Shown: positions 42,807 to 52,100, counted from the stretch's first letter. The stretch is DNA of 64,000 bases from Desulfuromusa sp. (GCA_016744675.1 JADGDX010000007.1:13404-77403), one strand, 5' to 3'. Made by a program: numbers and translations. Notes: generated by a model not told the origin, from the letters alone.

Positions 42807-43310
42807 ATGGAAGCAATTCTTTTTTATCTCACTGCAACGGTAGCAATTTTTTCGGCAATTTTTGTGACTCAATGCCGAAATCCCGTCAACAGTGCATTGA
42901 ATCTGATTACAACATTTCTTTGTTTGGCAGTTTTTTATGTCATGTTGGAATCGCCCTTCATGGCTGCCATTCAAATTATGGTTTATGCCGGTGCGATCAT
43001 GGTCTTGATCGTCTTTGTTATCATGCTGCTGAACCTTGGTCTCGCAGTTAAGTCACGTTATACCCATGGCCTTGCTGGTGGTGGCGTCCTTGCCGCGCTG
43101 GTTCTTTTTGTTTCGAACTATTTTATACGAGTTGGAGAAGCAACAGGAACGGGTGGCAGTGTGACAAGTGAACTGATATCAAGTTATGGCCATACTGAGC
43201 TTATTGGTAGGGCTATGTTTGTTGATTTTCTACTCCCTTTTGAGATTGCTTCGATTCTTTTGCTAGTTGCAATTGTCGGCGCTGTTATTCTCTCAAAACG
43301 TGAAGTTTAA
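42807..43310 (+). CDS. nuoJ: NADH-quinone oxidoreductase subunit J
   Basis: 167 residues with five predicted membrane helices. The segment IQIMVYAGAIMVLIVFVIML contains the conserved helix break near the E-channel. AGGAG lies 12 bases upstream of the ATG. Next in the operon is nuoK. Confidence 0.95.
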   Translation: MEAILFYLTATVAIFSAIFVTQCRNPVNSALNLITTFLCLAVFYVMLESPFMAAIQIMVYAGAIMVLIVFVIMLLNLGLAVKSRYTHGLAGGGVLAALVLFVSNYFIRVGEATGTGGSVTSELISSYGHTELIGRAMFVDFLLPFEIASILLLVAIVGAVILSKREV

Positions 43311-43335
43311 TCGAGTACAACTCGGGAGATAATTC

Positions 43336-43638
43336 ATGATTACCGTTAATCACTACTTGTTGTTGAGCGCTATTCTGTTTGCCATCGGAACGTTTGGTGT
43401 GCTCACTCGGAAGAATGCCATTGTAATATTCATGTGCATTGAGGTGATGCTCAATTCGGTGAACCTGACTTTTATTGCTTTGTCTCGACATGTTGGCAAT
43501 ATGGACGGTCAGATTTTTGTTTTTTTTGTTATGACAGTTGCAGCAGCTGAAGCCGCTGTAGGATTAGCGCTGATGATCGCATTCTTTCGTAATAAAGAGT
43601 CGATTGATACAGACGATTTCAATATGCTCAAGTGGTAG
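43336..43638 (+). CDS. nuoK: NADH-quinone oxidoreductase subunit K
   Basis: 100 residues, three membrane helices, normal length. The two buried glutamates needed for proton movement are in [13 protein letters not shown] and [13 protein letters not shown]. Confidence 0.96.
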   Translation: MITVNHYLLLSAILFAIGTFGVLTRKNAIVIFMCIEVMLNSVNLTFIALSRHVGNMDGQIFVFFVMTVAAAEAAVGLALMIAFFRNKESIDTDDFNMLKW

Positions 43639-43681
43639 ATTATTCCACTTTTACGGGTGTTTCAGCTAATAGGAGAGTTTG

Positions 43682-45643
43682 ATGTACAGTAATCTGTGGC
43701 TCATCCCATTCTTCCCACTGATCGGGTCGATAATTAACGGCTTGTTTGGCAAGAAGATCAAAAATGAAGCGGTGATAGGTGGTCTTGCGACCATTATGAT
43801 GACCTTTTCGTTCTTGGTTGCCGCGCAAAACTTTTTCAAGTTGCTTGGTGATACTGAAAAAGTTCACGAGCTTGTCATTGCTTCATGGATGACAGTTGGG
43901 AAATTTCAACTGAATTGGGAGTTACTGTTAGATCCTTTGTCAGCCGTGATGATTATGGTTGTTACGGGTGTCGGGACTCTGATCCATCTTTACTCGATTG
44001 GTTACATGCACGGTGAAGAGGGCTTCTATCGTTTTTTCTGTTATCTGAACCTGTTTGCTTTTGCCATGCTGATGCTTGTCCTTGGTGGCAATGCACTGGT
44101 TATGTTTATTGGCTGGGAAGGTGTTGGCCTCTGTTCTTACTTACTCATCGGTTATTACTACGAGAAGAAAAGTGCTAGTACGGCTGCAAACAAGGCATTT
44201 ATTGTCAACCGTGTTGGTGACTTTGGTTTTCTCTGTGGTTTGCTGACTCTTTTTTGGGCGCTTGCTAGTAAAGGTGTCTGGACACTAAATTTTGTTAAAA
44301 TTTCCGAGAGTGGTCACCTGCTAGAGTCTGGTGGGTTACTGATTACCGTTGTCACCTTATGTTTCTTCTTGGGGGCAACGGGTAAGTCGGCACAGATTCC
44401 ATTGTTTACATGGCTTCCTGATGCGATGGAGGGACCTACTCCTGTCTCGGCATTGATTCATGCGGCTACAATGGTAACAGCCGGCGTTTATATGATCGGT
44501 CGGATGAATGGCCTCTTTGCCATGGCTCCTGCAACGATGATGACGATTGCAATTGTTGGTGGCCTAACCGCCTTTTTTGCAGCGACAATCGGTTTAGCAC
44601 AAAATGATATAAAGCGTGTTCTGGCATATTCAACAGTTTCTCAGCTAGGATACATGTTCCTTGCTATGGGCGTTGGAGCGTTCTCTGCTGGTATCTTCCA
44701 CTTAATGACACATGCATTTTTTAAAGCATGTCTGTTCCTCGGTTCTGGTTCAGTTATTCATGGATTACATCATGCTTATCATCACGCTCATTTGCACGAT
44801 GATCCTCAGGATATGCGTAACATGGGTGGTCTTCGTAAGAAGATGCCTATCACTTTCATTACGTTCCTTGTTTCGACCATTGCCATTTCAGGAATTCCGT
44901 TCTTCTCAGGTTTCTTCTCAAAGGATGAAATTCTTTGGTGGTCATTTGGATCAACACGCGGCCATTGGTTACTTTGGGTTCTCGGTGCCGCAGCAGCAGG
45001 AATGACAGCTTTCTATATGTTCCGCTTAGTTTTCATGACCTTCTTCGGTGAGCAGAAAACTGACGCACGGGCAAAAGATCATATTCCTGAGTCTCCTTTT
45101 ACAATCACTATCCCGCTGATGGTCCTTGGTCTTTTGGCGGTTTTGGGTGGTTATATCGGTGTCCCCAAAATTCTTGGTGGTGCGAACCATTTTGATGCGT
45201 TTCTTGCCCCAGTATTCGAACACGCTCAGCACGCAAATGGAATTCATGCACATGGATCCCATGCAACGGAATACACCTTAATGGCTGTTTCTGTCGCGAT
45301 TGCTATATTCGGAATTTTTACAGCTTGGGTTATGTATATTAGAAACCCAGAGCTCCCAGGTAAATTTGTTGCTAAGTTTTCTGGTGCTCATAAGGTTATC
45401 TTCAATAAATGGTACATCGACGAGTTGTATGATTTCGTTTTTGTAAATTCATGTAAAAAAATCGGTACTTTCCTCTGGCGATCAGTTGATGTCAGGATTG
45501 TAGATGGTTTTGTGAATGGTTGTGCGTGGGTTGTTAAGGGGCTTGGATCAGGCCTTCGCTACACCCAGTCCGGTTATCTTTATAACTACGCCATGGTTAT
45601 GGTGGTTGGCGTAGTCGTGATCGTCGGCTTTTTTGTCTTTTAG
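43682..45643 (+). CDS. nuoL: NADH-quinone oxidoreductase subunit L
   Basis: 653 residues, antiporter-like proton-pumping subunit with the long lateral helix at its C terminus. Conserved lysine and glutamate lie in WEGVGLCSYLLIGYYY and the TGKSAQIPLFTWLPDAMEGP region (part shown). The start is ATG 43682 with AGGAGAG upstream; a TTG three bases earlier is in frame. A His-rich loop (HAQHANGIHAHGSH) lies near residue 520. Confidence 0.95.
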   Translation: MYSNLWLIPFFPLIGSIINGLFGKKIKNEAVIGGLATIMMTFSFLVAAQNFFKLLGDTEKVHELVIASWMTVGKFQLNWELLLDPLSAVMIMVVTGVGTLIHLYSIGYMHGEEGFYRFFCYLNLFAFAMLMLVLGGNALVMFIGWEGVGLCSYLLIGYYYEKKSASTAANKAFIVNRVGDFGFLCGLLTLFWALASKGVWTLNFVKISESGHLLESGGLLITVVTLCFFLGATGKSAQIPLFTWLPDAMEGPTPVSALIHAATMVTAGVYMIGRMNGLFAMAPATMMTIAIVGGLTAFFAATIGLAQNDIKRVLAYSTVSQLGYMFLAMGVGAFSAGIFHLMTHAFFKACLFLGSGSVIHGLHHAYHHAHLHDDPQDMRNMGGLRKKMPITFITFLVSTIAISGIPFFSGFFSKDEILWWSFGSTRGHWLLWVLGAAAAGMTAFYMFRLVFMTFFGEQKTDARAKDHIPESPFTITIPLMVLGLLAVLGGYIGVPKILGGANHFDAFLAPVFEHAQHANGIHAHGSHATEYTLMAVSVAIAIFGIFTAWVMYIRNPELPGKFVAKFSGAHKVIFNKWYIDELYDFVFVNSCKKIGTFLWRSVDVRIVDGFVNGCAWVVKGLGSGLRYTQSGYLYNYAMVMVVGVVVIVGFFVF

Positions 45644-45701
45644 AGTTTAGAAAATATAGTTCGACAGCGAATTACGATAAAGCTACAAGGAGCGATTCCA
45701 C

Positions 45702-47297
45702 ATGGCTGATTACCTTCTCAGTATAATGACATTTTTCCCGTTGTTGGGAATACTGTTGCTACTCTTCATCCCACGAGACAATGGTGGGCTGCTTAAAGGG
45801 GCGACCCTCGCAGTATCGCTGATTACATTTGTAATCAGTCTTCCACTCGCATTGGATAATGTTTTCGCAACGTCAGGTGGAATGCACTTTCGTGAATTCT
45901 ATCACTGGATCAATATCGGTGATTTTTTCCAGATGAACTATAATATCGGTATTGACGGTATCAGCCTTTGGTTGGTGATGCTGACAACCTTTATTACCCC
46001 AATCGCAATTCTTTCTACTTGGAATGCTGTAGAAAAAAACATCAAGGGTTTCATGGCAATGCTGTTGTTGCTCGAAACCGGAATGCTTGGTGCTTTTATT
46101 TCCCTTGATCTCTTTCTCTTTTATATCTTCTGGGAATTGATGCTTATCCCAATGTATTTCTTGATTGGCATCTGGGGTGGAAAGAACCGGATCTACGCAG
46201 CGGTTAAGTTCTTTATTTATACTGCTGTTGGTTCACTGCTGATGTTGGTGGCGATTATATTTGTCTACTATTTTGCCCAACAAAGCGGTTCCATGACAAA
46301 TGGATTTGGAATTCAGGAGCTTTATAAGCTTGACCTTCCATACAATGCACAATTTTGGTTATTCCTGGCCTTTGGTTTCAGCTTCGCGATTAAAGTTCCA
46401 ATGTTTCCACTTCATACTTGGTTGCCTGACGCCCACACTGAGGCGCCGACAGCAGGTTCTGTTATCCTTGCTGCCGTTCTATTGAAAATGGGAACCTATG
46501 GTTATGTTCGCTTTGCGATGCCAATGTTTCCTGAGGCACTACCAACATTTATCCCATTTTTAGCTTTCCTGAGTGTTGTTGGGATTATTTATGGGTCCTT
46601 GGTCGCGATGATGCAGGATGACATCAAAAAGCTAGTCGCCTACTCATCTGTTGCTCACCTTGGTTTTGTTATGCTCGGTGTTTTCGCCATGAACTTGCAA
46701 GGTTTGGCTGGTGGCATGATCCAGATGATCAACCATGGTATTTCAACAGGTGCTCTCTTCCTTATTGTTGGCTTTCTTTATGAGCGCCGCCACACGCGAC
46801 TTATCACAGAGTTTGGTGGCGTTGCTACAAAGATGCCCATTTTTGCCACAATGTTTCTGATCGTGACATTTTCATCGATTGGTCTTCCAGGAACAAACGG
46901 TTTTGTCGGTGAGTTTTTAGCACTAATGGGTGCTTTCCAGGGTGGCTTGCGTTGGTACGCTGTTTTTGCAACAACAGGTGTCATCCTGGCTGCAGTTTAC
47001 ATGCTTTGGGTTTATCAACGCGTTATGTTTGGTAAAGTGACAAATCCTAAAAATGAAAATCTTAAAGATTTATCTGCACGTGAAATTGTTATTATGTTGC
47101 CACTACTCTTGTTCATCTTCTGGATTGGTGTTGCTCCAAATACGTTCTTTTCAAAAATGAATCCAGCAATGGAATTAATGCTTGAGCAGATGGGTGCTCA
47201 GAAAATTGCAGTCGTTGAAGTTCTCCAACCTGCTGGCACTGGGCATGGCGCTGGGCACGGAAATGACCACGCTGATACACATGCAGAACATCAATAA
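45702..47297 (+). CDS. nuoM: NADH-quinone oxidoreductase subunit M
   Basis: 531 residues, antiporter-like subunit with about 14 helices. WELMLIPMYFLIGIWGG and KVPMFPLHTWLPDAHTEAP carry the conserved proton-path Glu and Lys. The C terminus ends in an unusual His-rich tail (GHGAGHGNDHADTHAEHQ), similar in composition to the loop in NuoL and to the tail of the FeS protein at 30477. Confidence 0.95.
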   Translation: MADYLLSIMTFFPLLGILLLLFIPRDNGGLLKGATLAVSLITFVISLPLALDNVFATSGGMHFREFYHWINIGDFFQMNYNIGIDGISLWLVMLTTFITPIAILSTWNAVEKNIKGFMAMLLLLETGMLGAFISLDLFLFYIFWELMLIPMYFLIGIWGGKNRIYAAVKFFIYTAVGSLLMLVAIIFVYYFAQQSGSMTNGFGIQELYKLDLPYNAQFWLFLAFGFSFAIKVPMFPLHTWLPDAHTEAPTAGSVILAAVLLKMGTYGYVRFAMPMFPEALPTFIPFLAFLSVVGIIYGSLVAMMQDDIKKLVAYSSVAHLGFVMLGVFAMNLQGLAGGMIQMINHGISTGALFLIVGFLYERRHTRLITEFGGVATKMPIFATMFLIVTFSSIGLPGTNGFVGEFLALMGAFQGGLRWYAVFATTGVILAAVYMLWVYQRVMFGKVTNPKNENLKDLSAREIVIMLPLLLFIFWIGVAPNTFFSKMNPAMELMLEQMGAQKIAVVEVLQPAGTGHGAGHGNDHADTHAEHQ

Positions 47298-47344
47298 TAA
47301 CTGTATTTATAGTTGATATAACACGGGTTCCGAGGAGCTGTTAG

Positions 47345-48805
47345 ATGGAAAATCTGGTACAAGAAGCCATCCAGAATGTAAACTTTCAGGCAATTATGCC
47401 ATCGCTGGTACTGTGTGTATTTGGTATGGGAATCCTAATGGTTTCCGTTTTTTCCAAACGTGGTTCAACCACACACGTTGCTTGGCTAAGTATTGTTGCT
47501 CTGGTTGTTACGGGCTATTTCACCTTGTCCGGTTGGAACAATCCCCAGTCGGGATTTGCTGGAAGTGTCTTGTTTGATAATTTTGCGACCTTCTTCAGTA
47601 TGATCTGCATTCTTGCCGCAGGCTTGACGATTTTGATGTCTGATGACTATCTGAAGCGTGAAGGGTATCCGGTTAGTGAATATTATCCATTGATATTATT
47701 TACAACTGCTGGAGCTATGTGGATGGCATCAGGAACTGATTTGATGACCATTTTCCTTGGCTTGGAAGTGTTGTCGGTCTCGCTTTATGTTTTGGCTGGA
47801 TTCTTTAGAGATCAAGTTCGCTCAAACGAAGCAGGTTTGAAGTATTTCTTTCTTGGGGCTTTTTCCACTGGTTTTCTTCTTTACGGCGTCGCACTTCTTT
47901 ATGGTGTTACAGGAACAACAAAAGTCGAGGGAATTGCCGCTTATGTGAGAGCCAATCCTGATTCAGCTATGAACACCATGTTTATTGCAGGTGGAGCATT
48001 GTTGCTTGTCGGCTTTTTGTTTAAGGTTGCCGCTGCCCCATTCCATATGTGGACTCCTGATGTTTATCAAGGGGCTCCGACTCCGATTACTGCTTTTATG
48101 AGTGCCGGCCCAAAGGCCGCTGCTTTTGCAGCATTGATGAGAGTGTCGATCATTGGTCTGGATGGTATTCAGTCTGAACTGACCTCTTTGTTCTGGATCC
48201 TTGCTGTACTGACCATGACTTTAGGTAACTTCATTGCTTTGACGCAAAGAGATCTGAAGCGCATGCTGGCATACTCTTCAATCTCTCATGCTGGTTATGT
48301 TTTGGTCGGTTTGGTTGCTTGGAATGAGATTGGTCTGTCAGCGATATTGTTCTACATGCTTGTCTATACGTTTATGAACATGGGAGCGTTTGCCATCCTT
48401 GTGCTACTTGGCAAGAAGGGTGAAGATAATCTGACCCTTGATGGTATTGTTGGTCTTGGATATAAGAAGCCTATTCTTGGTGTGGTTCTATCCATTTTCA
48501 TTCTCTCTTTGATGGGGATGCCACCAACCGCAGGATTTACGGCTAAGTTTTATATTTTCGCTGGTGCTATTGATGCAGGATATATTTGGCTTGCAGTTAT
48601 CGGGGTACTCAATTCAGCTGTCTCCCTTTACTATTACCTGCGGGTAATGGTTCAGATGTATTTCAAAGACCCTGAAGAAGATTTCGCATGGGTTTCAATG
48701 AGTATGCCTGTTACTGTTTCAATTGTGATTTCAATCGCTGGCGTTCTCTATCTAGGTGTTTTCCCCGGCTGTGTTATGAATTTAGCGAAATTAGCCGGTT
48801 TCTAG
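47345..48805 (+). CDS. nuoN: NADH-quinone oxidoreductase subunit N
   Basis: 486 residues, third antiporter-like subunit. GLEVLSVSLYVLAGFFR and KVAAAPFHMWTPDVYQGAP are diagnostic. It ends the nuo operon: a strong terminator lies 26 bases after the stop. nuoE, nuoF and nuoG are not found here or elsewhere in the window. Confidence 0.95.
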   Translation: MENLVQEAIQNVNFQAIMPSLVLCVFGMGILMVSVFSKRGSTTHVAWLSIVALVVTGYFTLSGWNNPQSGFAGSVLFDNFATFFSMICILAAGLTILMSDDYLKREGYPVSEYYPLILFTTAGAMWMASGTDLMTIFLGLEVLSVSLYVLAGFFRDQVRSNEAGLKYFFLGAFSTGFLLYGVALLYGVTGTTKVEGIAAYVRANPDSAMNTMFIAGGALLLVGFLFKVAAAPFHMWTPDVYQGAPTPITAFMSAGPKAAAFAALMRVSIIGLDGIQSELTSLFWILAVLTMTLGNFIALTQRDLKRMLAYSSISHAGYVLVGLVAWNEIGLSAILFYMLVYTFMNMGAFAILVLLGKKGEDNLTLDGIVGLGYKKPILGVVLSIFILSLMGMPPTAGFTAKFYIFAGAIDAGYIWLAVIGVLNSAVSLYYYLRVMVQMYFKDPEEDFAWVSMSMPVTVSIVISIAGVLYLGVFPGCVMNLAKLAGF

Positions 48806-48830
48806 GTTCATCAAACAATTTCATTATAAA

Positions 48831-48860
48831 AACCCCTCAGTTTTCTGAGGGGTTTTTTTT
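48831..48860 (+). terminator. Intrinsic terminator of the nuo operon
   Basis: AACCCCTCAG (48831-48840) pairs perfectly with CTGAGGGGTT (48845-48854), extended by A-T pairs and followed by a T-run to 48860. Confidence 0.95.
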
Positions 48861-48889
48861 GACTTAAAATTAGGTAAATCAGATAGAAT
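48859..48889 (+). promoter_or_regulatory. Candidate promoter of the second UbiD gene, possibly leaderless
   Basis: TTGACT (48859-48864) and TAGAAT (48884-48889) with a 19-bp spacer. The expected transcription start coincides with the A of the ATG at 48896. No Shine-Dalgarno sequence is present. Confidence 0.4.
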
Positions 48890-48895
48890 ATACAG

Positions 48896-50236
48896 ATGAA
48901 TATAAGGGAACAAATAGATCAAATCAAAAAAATCAGTGAACTAAAAGTCGTGACGGCAGAGGTCAGCTGCCAACTTGAGGTAGCTGCATTGTGCCGTAAA
49001 GAATTTCGACAACCTCACGGTGGTTCTGCTCTATTTTTCTCACAGGTTGAAAAGTCTCCATTTCGTGTTGCTGCCAACTTACTAGGATCTGAAAAAAGGG
49101 CCGCCCTTTTATACAAGAGCTCATCACTGCAGCACTTTTCAGGGAAGTTAAAGGAAACACTATTACAAAAAGAAGGAAATGCTGAAGAACGTGTCAGACA
49201 ATTACAGTCAGATGGGCGAATTCGCAATACAGAAGAAACAAATTTAAAACATTCACTGGAATTATCACTCAATGACCTTCCAGCGATTAAAAGTTGGCCA
49301 GAAGAAGGTGGTCGATATCTCACCTTAGCAGTTGCTGTCACGGTAGACTTAGAGCTTGGCAACTGCAACCTTGGTTTGTATCGTGCCCAGGTGATTGATT
49401 CGGATCGTCTTGCCATTAACTTTTCACCGGGATCAGGTGCAGCAGATCATCTGAATATAGCAGCAAAAAAAGGAAAATGTTTGCCTATTTGCTTATTCCT
49501 TGGTTCAGATCCTTCATTGCTATGGACTGCCGCTGCCGCCTTGCCCCATGATTGTGATGATTATCTGCTTAATCAATCGTTATTCGGGTCAACTCTGCAG
49601 TTAACACCAGGCTTGAGTCAACCTGTAGGAGTTCCTGCTGATTCAGAAATGGTCATAGAGGGCGAGATAGATCCAAAGGTGACTGCCCTAGAGGGTCCGT
49701 TTGGAAATCACACCGGACAATACGTCACGCGGCCTGATTGTCCGGTGATGAAAGTGACAGCCATTCGTCATCAAGTCGATGCGATCATGCCAATAACAGT
49801 TGTTGGGCCTCCGCCTAGTGAAAATGTTTATCTGGCACAAGGAAATGAGATATTCATAAAAGAAATGCTCAAAATCGACTATCCATGCATCACAGATTTG
49901 CGCATGCCTTTAGACACAATTTTCCATGGGGCAACGTTGATAACGGTTAAACGCCAATCAGCGGCATCAATGAAAGAATTGATTTTCTCCTTGTGGGGTC
50001 AAGGGCCATTACGCAAAGCACGTCTAATTATTCTTCTAGATGACGATATAAACTTACAATCACTGTCACAAAGTTGGTGGAGAACGGTGAACTGTCTCAG
50101 TTATCAGAAAATTTATGAGCATAACAATCAGGTGGCTATTGATGCGACGGGAATAAATCGTTCGAACCTCGTTTTGGAAGATCACCAAACGCAAGAACTA
50201 ATAGAACGACGTCGTCATGAGTACCCGTTATGCTAG
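48896..50236 (+). CDS. Second UbiD-family decarboxylase paralogue (short)
   Basis: 446 residues. The prFMN site motif EGEIDPKVTALEGPFGNHTG (part of residues about 250-270) matches the UbiD family, with Asn in place of the usual Asp before His (GPFGNH against GPFGDH in the paralogue at 22570). VGPPPSENVYLAQGNE and the C-terminal region are otherwise recognisable, but the protein is about 165 residues shorter than the other paralogue. An upstream in-frame stop at 48884 rules out a longer N terminus. It overlaps recQ by seven bases. Substrate unknown; relatives include menaquinone-pathway and aromatic decarboxylases. Confidence 0.8.
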   Translation: MNIREQIDQIKKISELKVVTAEVSCQLEVAALCRKEFRQPHGGSALFFSQVEKSPFRVAANLLGSEKRAALLYKSSSLQHFSGKLKETLLQKEGNAEERVRQLQSDGRIRNTEETNLKHSLELSLNDLPAIKSWPEEGGRYLTLAVAVTVDLELGNCNLGLYRAQVIDSDRLAINFSPGSGAADHLNIAAKKGKCLPICLFLGSDPSLLWTAAAALPHDCDDYLLNQSLFGSTLQLTPGLSQPVGVPADSEMVIEGEIDPKVTALEGPFGNHTGQYVTRPDCPVMKVTAIRHQVDAIMPITVVGPPPSENVYLAQGNEIFIKEMLKIDYPCITDLRMPLDTIFHGATLITVKRQSAASMKELIFSLWGQGPLRKARLIILLDDDINLQSLSQSWWRTVNCLSYQKIYEHNNQVAIDATGINRSNLVLEDHQTQELIERRRHEYPLC

Positions 50237-52035
50237 ATGATGAAAATTCAGCACTCCAGACGTTAAGTGAAGTGTTTGGCTATGACTCGTTTAGGCCTTA
50301 TCAAGAAGATGTTATTAATGGTCTGATTCAGGGTCAGGATGCATTTGTTCTGATGCCTACTGGTGGTGGTAAATCACTTTGTTATCAGATCCCAGCATTG
50401 CTCCGTGATGGAGTCAGTATTGTTGTATCGCCATTGATCTCGCTGATGAAAGATCAAGTCGATGCGCTGCGAGCAAATGGAGTTCGTGCTGCATGCTACA
50501 ACTCTTCCCTTGCCCCTCTTGAGGCGCGCCAAGTTCTTACACAGTTACATTCAAAACAAATTGATTTGCTTTATGTCTCACCAGAACGACTTTTAAGCCC
50601 TGACTTTCTAGAACGATTAAGATCTTTAGATATTGGTCTCTTTGCCATTGATGAAGCGCACTGTGTCTCTCAGTGGGGACATGATTTCAGGCCCGAATAT
50701 GTGGGATTAGGGAAACTTCGAAAAACCTTTCCTGCCGTCCCAATGGTTGCGTTGACTGCAACCGCTGAGAAACAGACCCGTCTTGATATTCTTCAGCATC
50801 TCAATTTACAAGGGGCTCAGCAAATTATTGCGAGCTTTGACCGACCGAATATCCGCTATACAGTTATTGATAAAGCGAAACCTTATTTGCAATTGAATGC
50901 TTTTCTTGATAGCCGGAAAAATGAATCCGGGATTGTTTATTGCCTCAGCCGGAAACGTGTTGATGAGGTTGCTCAAAAATTACAGCAGGATGGATTCCAA
51001 GCAAGGGCCTATCATGCCGGATTGTCGAGCGCTGAAAGAAAACAAACTCAGGAAAGTTTTATTCGCGATGATCTTCAAATCGTTGTTGCAACAGTTGCCT
51101 TTGGTATGGGCATTGATAAGCCCAATGTGCGCTTTGTTGTCCACTATGACCTGCCAAAAAACCTTGAAAGTTATTATCAGGAAACAGGTCGAGCTGGGCG
51201 TGATGGGTTGCCTGCTGAGGCTTTACTCTTATTTGGCTATGGGGATATTGCAATTAGCCGTGGCTTGATTGAAAAAGGAGGCAACCCAGAGCAGAAACGA
51301 ATCGAAATTCACAAATTGAATGCGATGGTTGCTTTTGCTGAATCGGGGACATGTCGTCGTCGTGCTCTGTTGGGTTATTTTGGAGAAACACTTCTTGCTG
51401 ATTGTGATAACTGCGATATCTGTCTTAATCCACCGGAACGATATGATGCAAGTGAGGATGCTCGCAAGGCACTCTCCTGTGTGTTTCGAGTGGGACAGCG
51501 CTTTGGAATCGGTCACATTATTGAAGTTTTACGAGGAGCGAAAACGCAGAGAATTTTTGACTTAAGGCATGAGCAACTGACGACTTACGGGATAGGGCGA
51601 GATCAAAATCAAGATCATTGGAGTCATTTGTTGCGACAACTGATTCATTATGGATATCTGGAGCAGGATATTGGCAATTATTCGGTTTTGAAATTAACCG
51701 AAGCAGCGAGACCTTTATTGCGAGGTGAAGCCGAACTGACCATCACAAAACCAAGGGTAAAACCCGGACGTAAAAAACGCCAAGAACGAAAAATTGTTGG
51801 CCTTGAATATGATCAGGAGTTGTTTAATCAATTGCGGGTGCTCCGTAAAGAGATCGCAGATCGAGATGGGGTCCCGCCTTATGTTGTTTTCGGAGATGCC
51901 AGCCTTGCTGAAATGGCAGCAACTCTTCCCACGGAGAAAGATGAATTTCTTCAGATCAATGGTGTTGGTCAGGCAAAACTACAACGTTACGGAAACGAGT
52001 TCATGGAAGAAATTATCGGTTTTATGTGCCGATAA
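50230..52035 (+). CDS. recQ: ATP-dependent DNA helicase RecQ
   Basis: 601 residues: superfamily 2 helicase with motif I TGGGKSLCYQ, DEAH box in AIDEAHCVSQWGHDFRPEY (part of motif II and the aromatic-rich loop), motif VI QETGRAGRDGLP, then the RecQ zinc domain (CRRRALLGYF, CDNCDICL), winged helix and a C-terminal HRDC domain (about 525-600). Complete and typical in length. It starts inside the 3' end of the UbiD paralogue, so the two share a transcript. Its final codons overlap a sigma-28-like -10 element. Confidence 0.96.
   Translation: MLDDENSALQTLSEVFGYDSFRPYQEDVINGLIQGQDAFVLMPTGGGKSLCYQIPALLRDGVSIVVSPLISLMKDQVDALRANGVRAACYNSSLAPLEARQVLTQLHSKQIDLLYVSPERLLSPDFLERLRSLDIGLFAIDEAHCVSQWGHDFRPEYVGLGKLRKTFPAVPMVALTATAEKQTRLDILQHLNLQGAQQIIASFDRPNIRYTVIDKAKPYLQLNAFLDSRKNESGIVYCLSRKRVDEVAQKLQQDGFQARAYHAGLSSAERKQTQESFIRDDLQIVVATVAFGMGIDKPNVRFVVHYDLPKNLESYYQETGRAGRDGLPAEALLLFGYGDIAISRGLIEKGGNPEQKRIEIHKLNAMVAFAESGTCRRRALLGYFGETLLADCDNCDICLNPPERYDASEDARKALSCVFRVGQRFGIGHIIEVLRGAKTQRIFDLRHEQLTTYGIGRDQNQDHWSHLLRQLIHYGYLEQDIGNYSVLKLTEAARPLLRGEAELTITKPRVKPGRKKRQERKIVGLEYDQELFNQLRVLRKEIADRDGVPPYVVFGDASLAEMAATLPTEKDEFLQINGVGQAKLQRYGNEFMEEIIGFMCR
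52009..52035 (+). promoter_or_regulatory. Candidate sigma-28 (FliA) promoter overlapping the recQ stop
   Basis: A perfect GCCGATAA at 52028-52035 (including the recQ TAA) preceded 11 bp upstream by GAAATTAT (five of eight matches to TAAAGTTT). It faces the flagellar genes starting at 52232. Confidence 0.4.
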
Positions 52036-52072
52036 TAGAGATAGAGAAAAGGCTTAAAGAAAGGATCCTGTA

Positions 52073-52100
52073 AGTTAATAAGTTAATAAGTTAATAAGTA
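52073..52100. repeat. Tandem 8-bp repeats (AGTTAATA)
   Basis: Three perfect head-to-tail copies at 52073-52096 followed by a partial fourth. They lie in the leader or promoter region of the first flagellar gene group. Confidence 0.85.

Noticed and set aside
42312-42974. 220-codon open frame on the minus strand over nuoH-nuoJ
   Set aside because: Lies opposite conserved coding sequence, mainly nuoI, and its translation shows no family features.
52073-52100. Tandem repeats as a CRISPR remnant
   Set aside because: Units are 8 bp, contiguous and without spacers.
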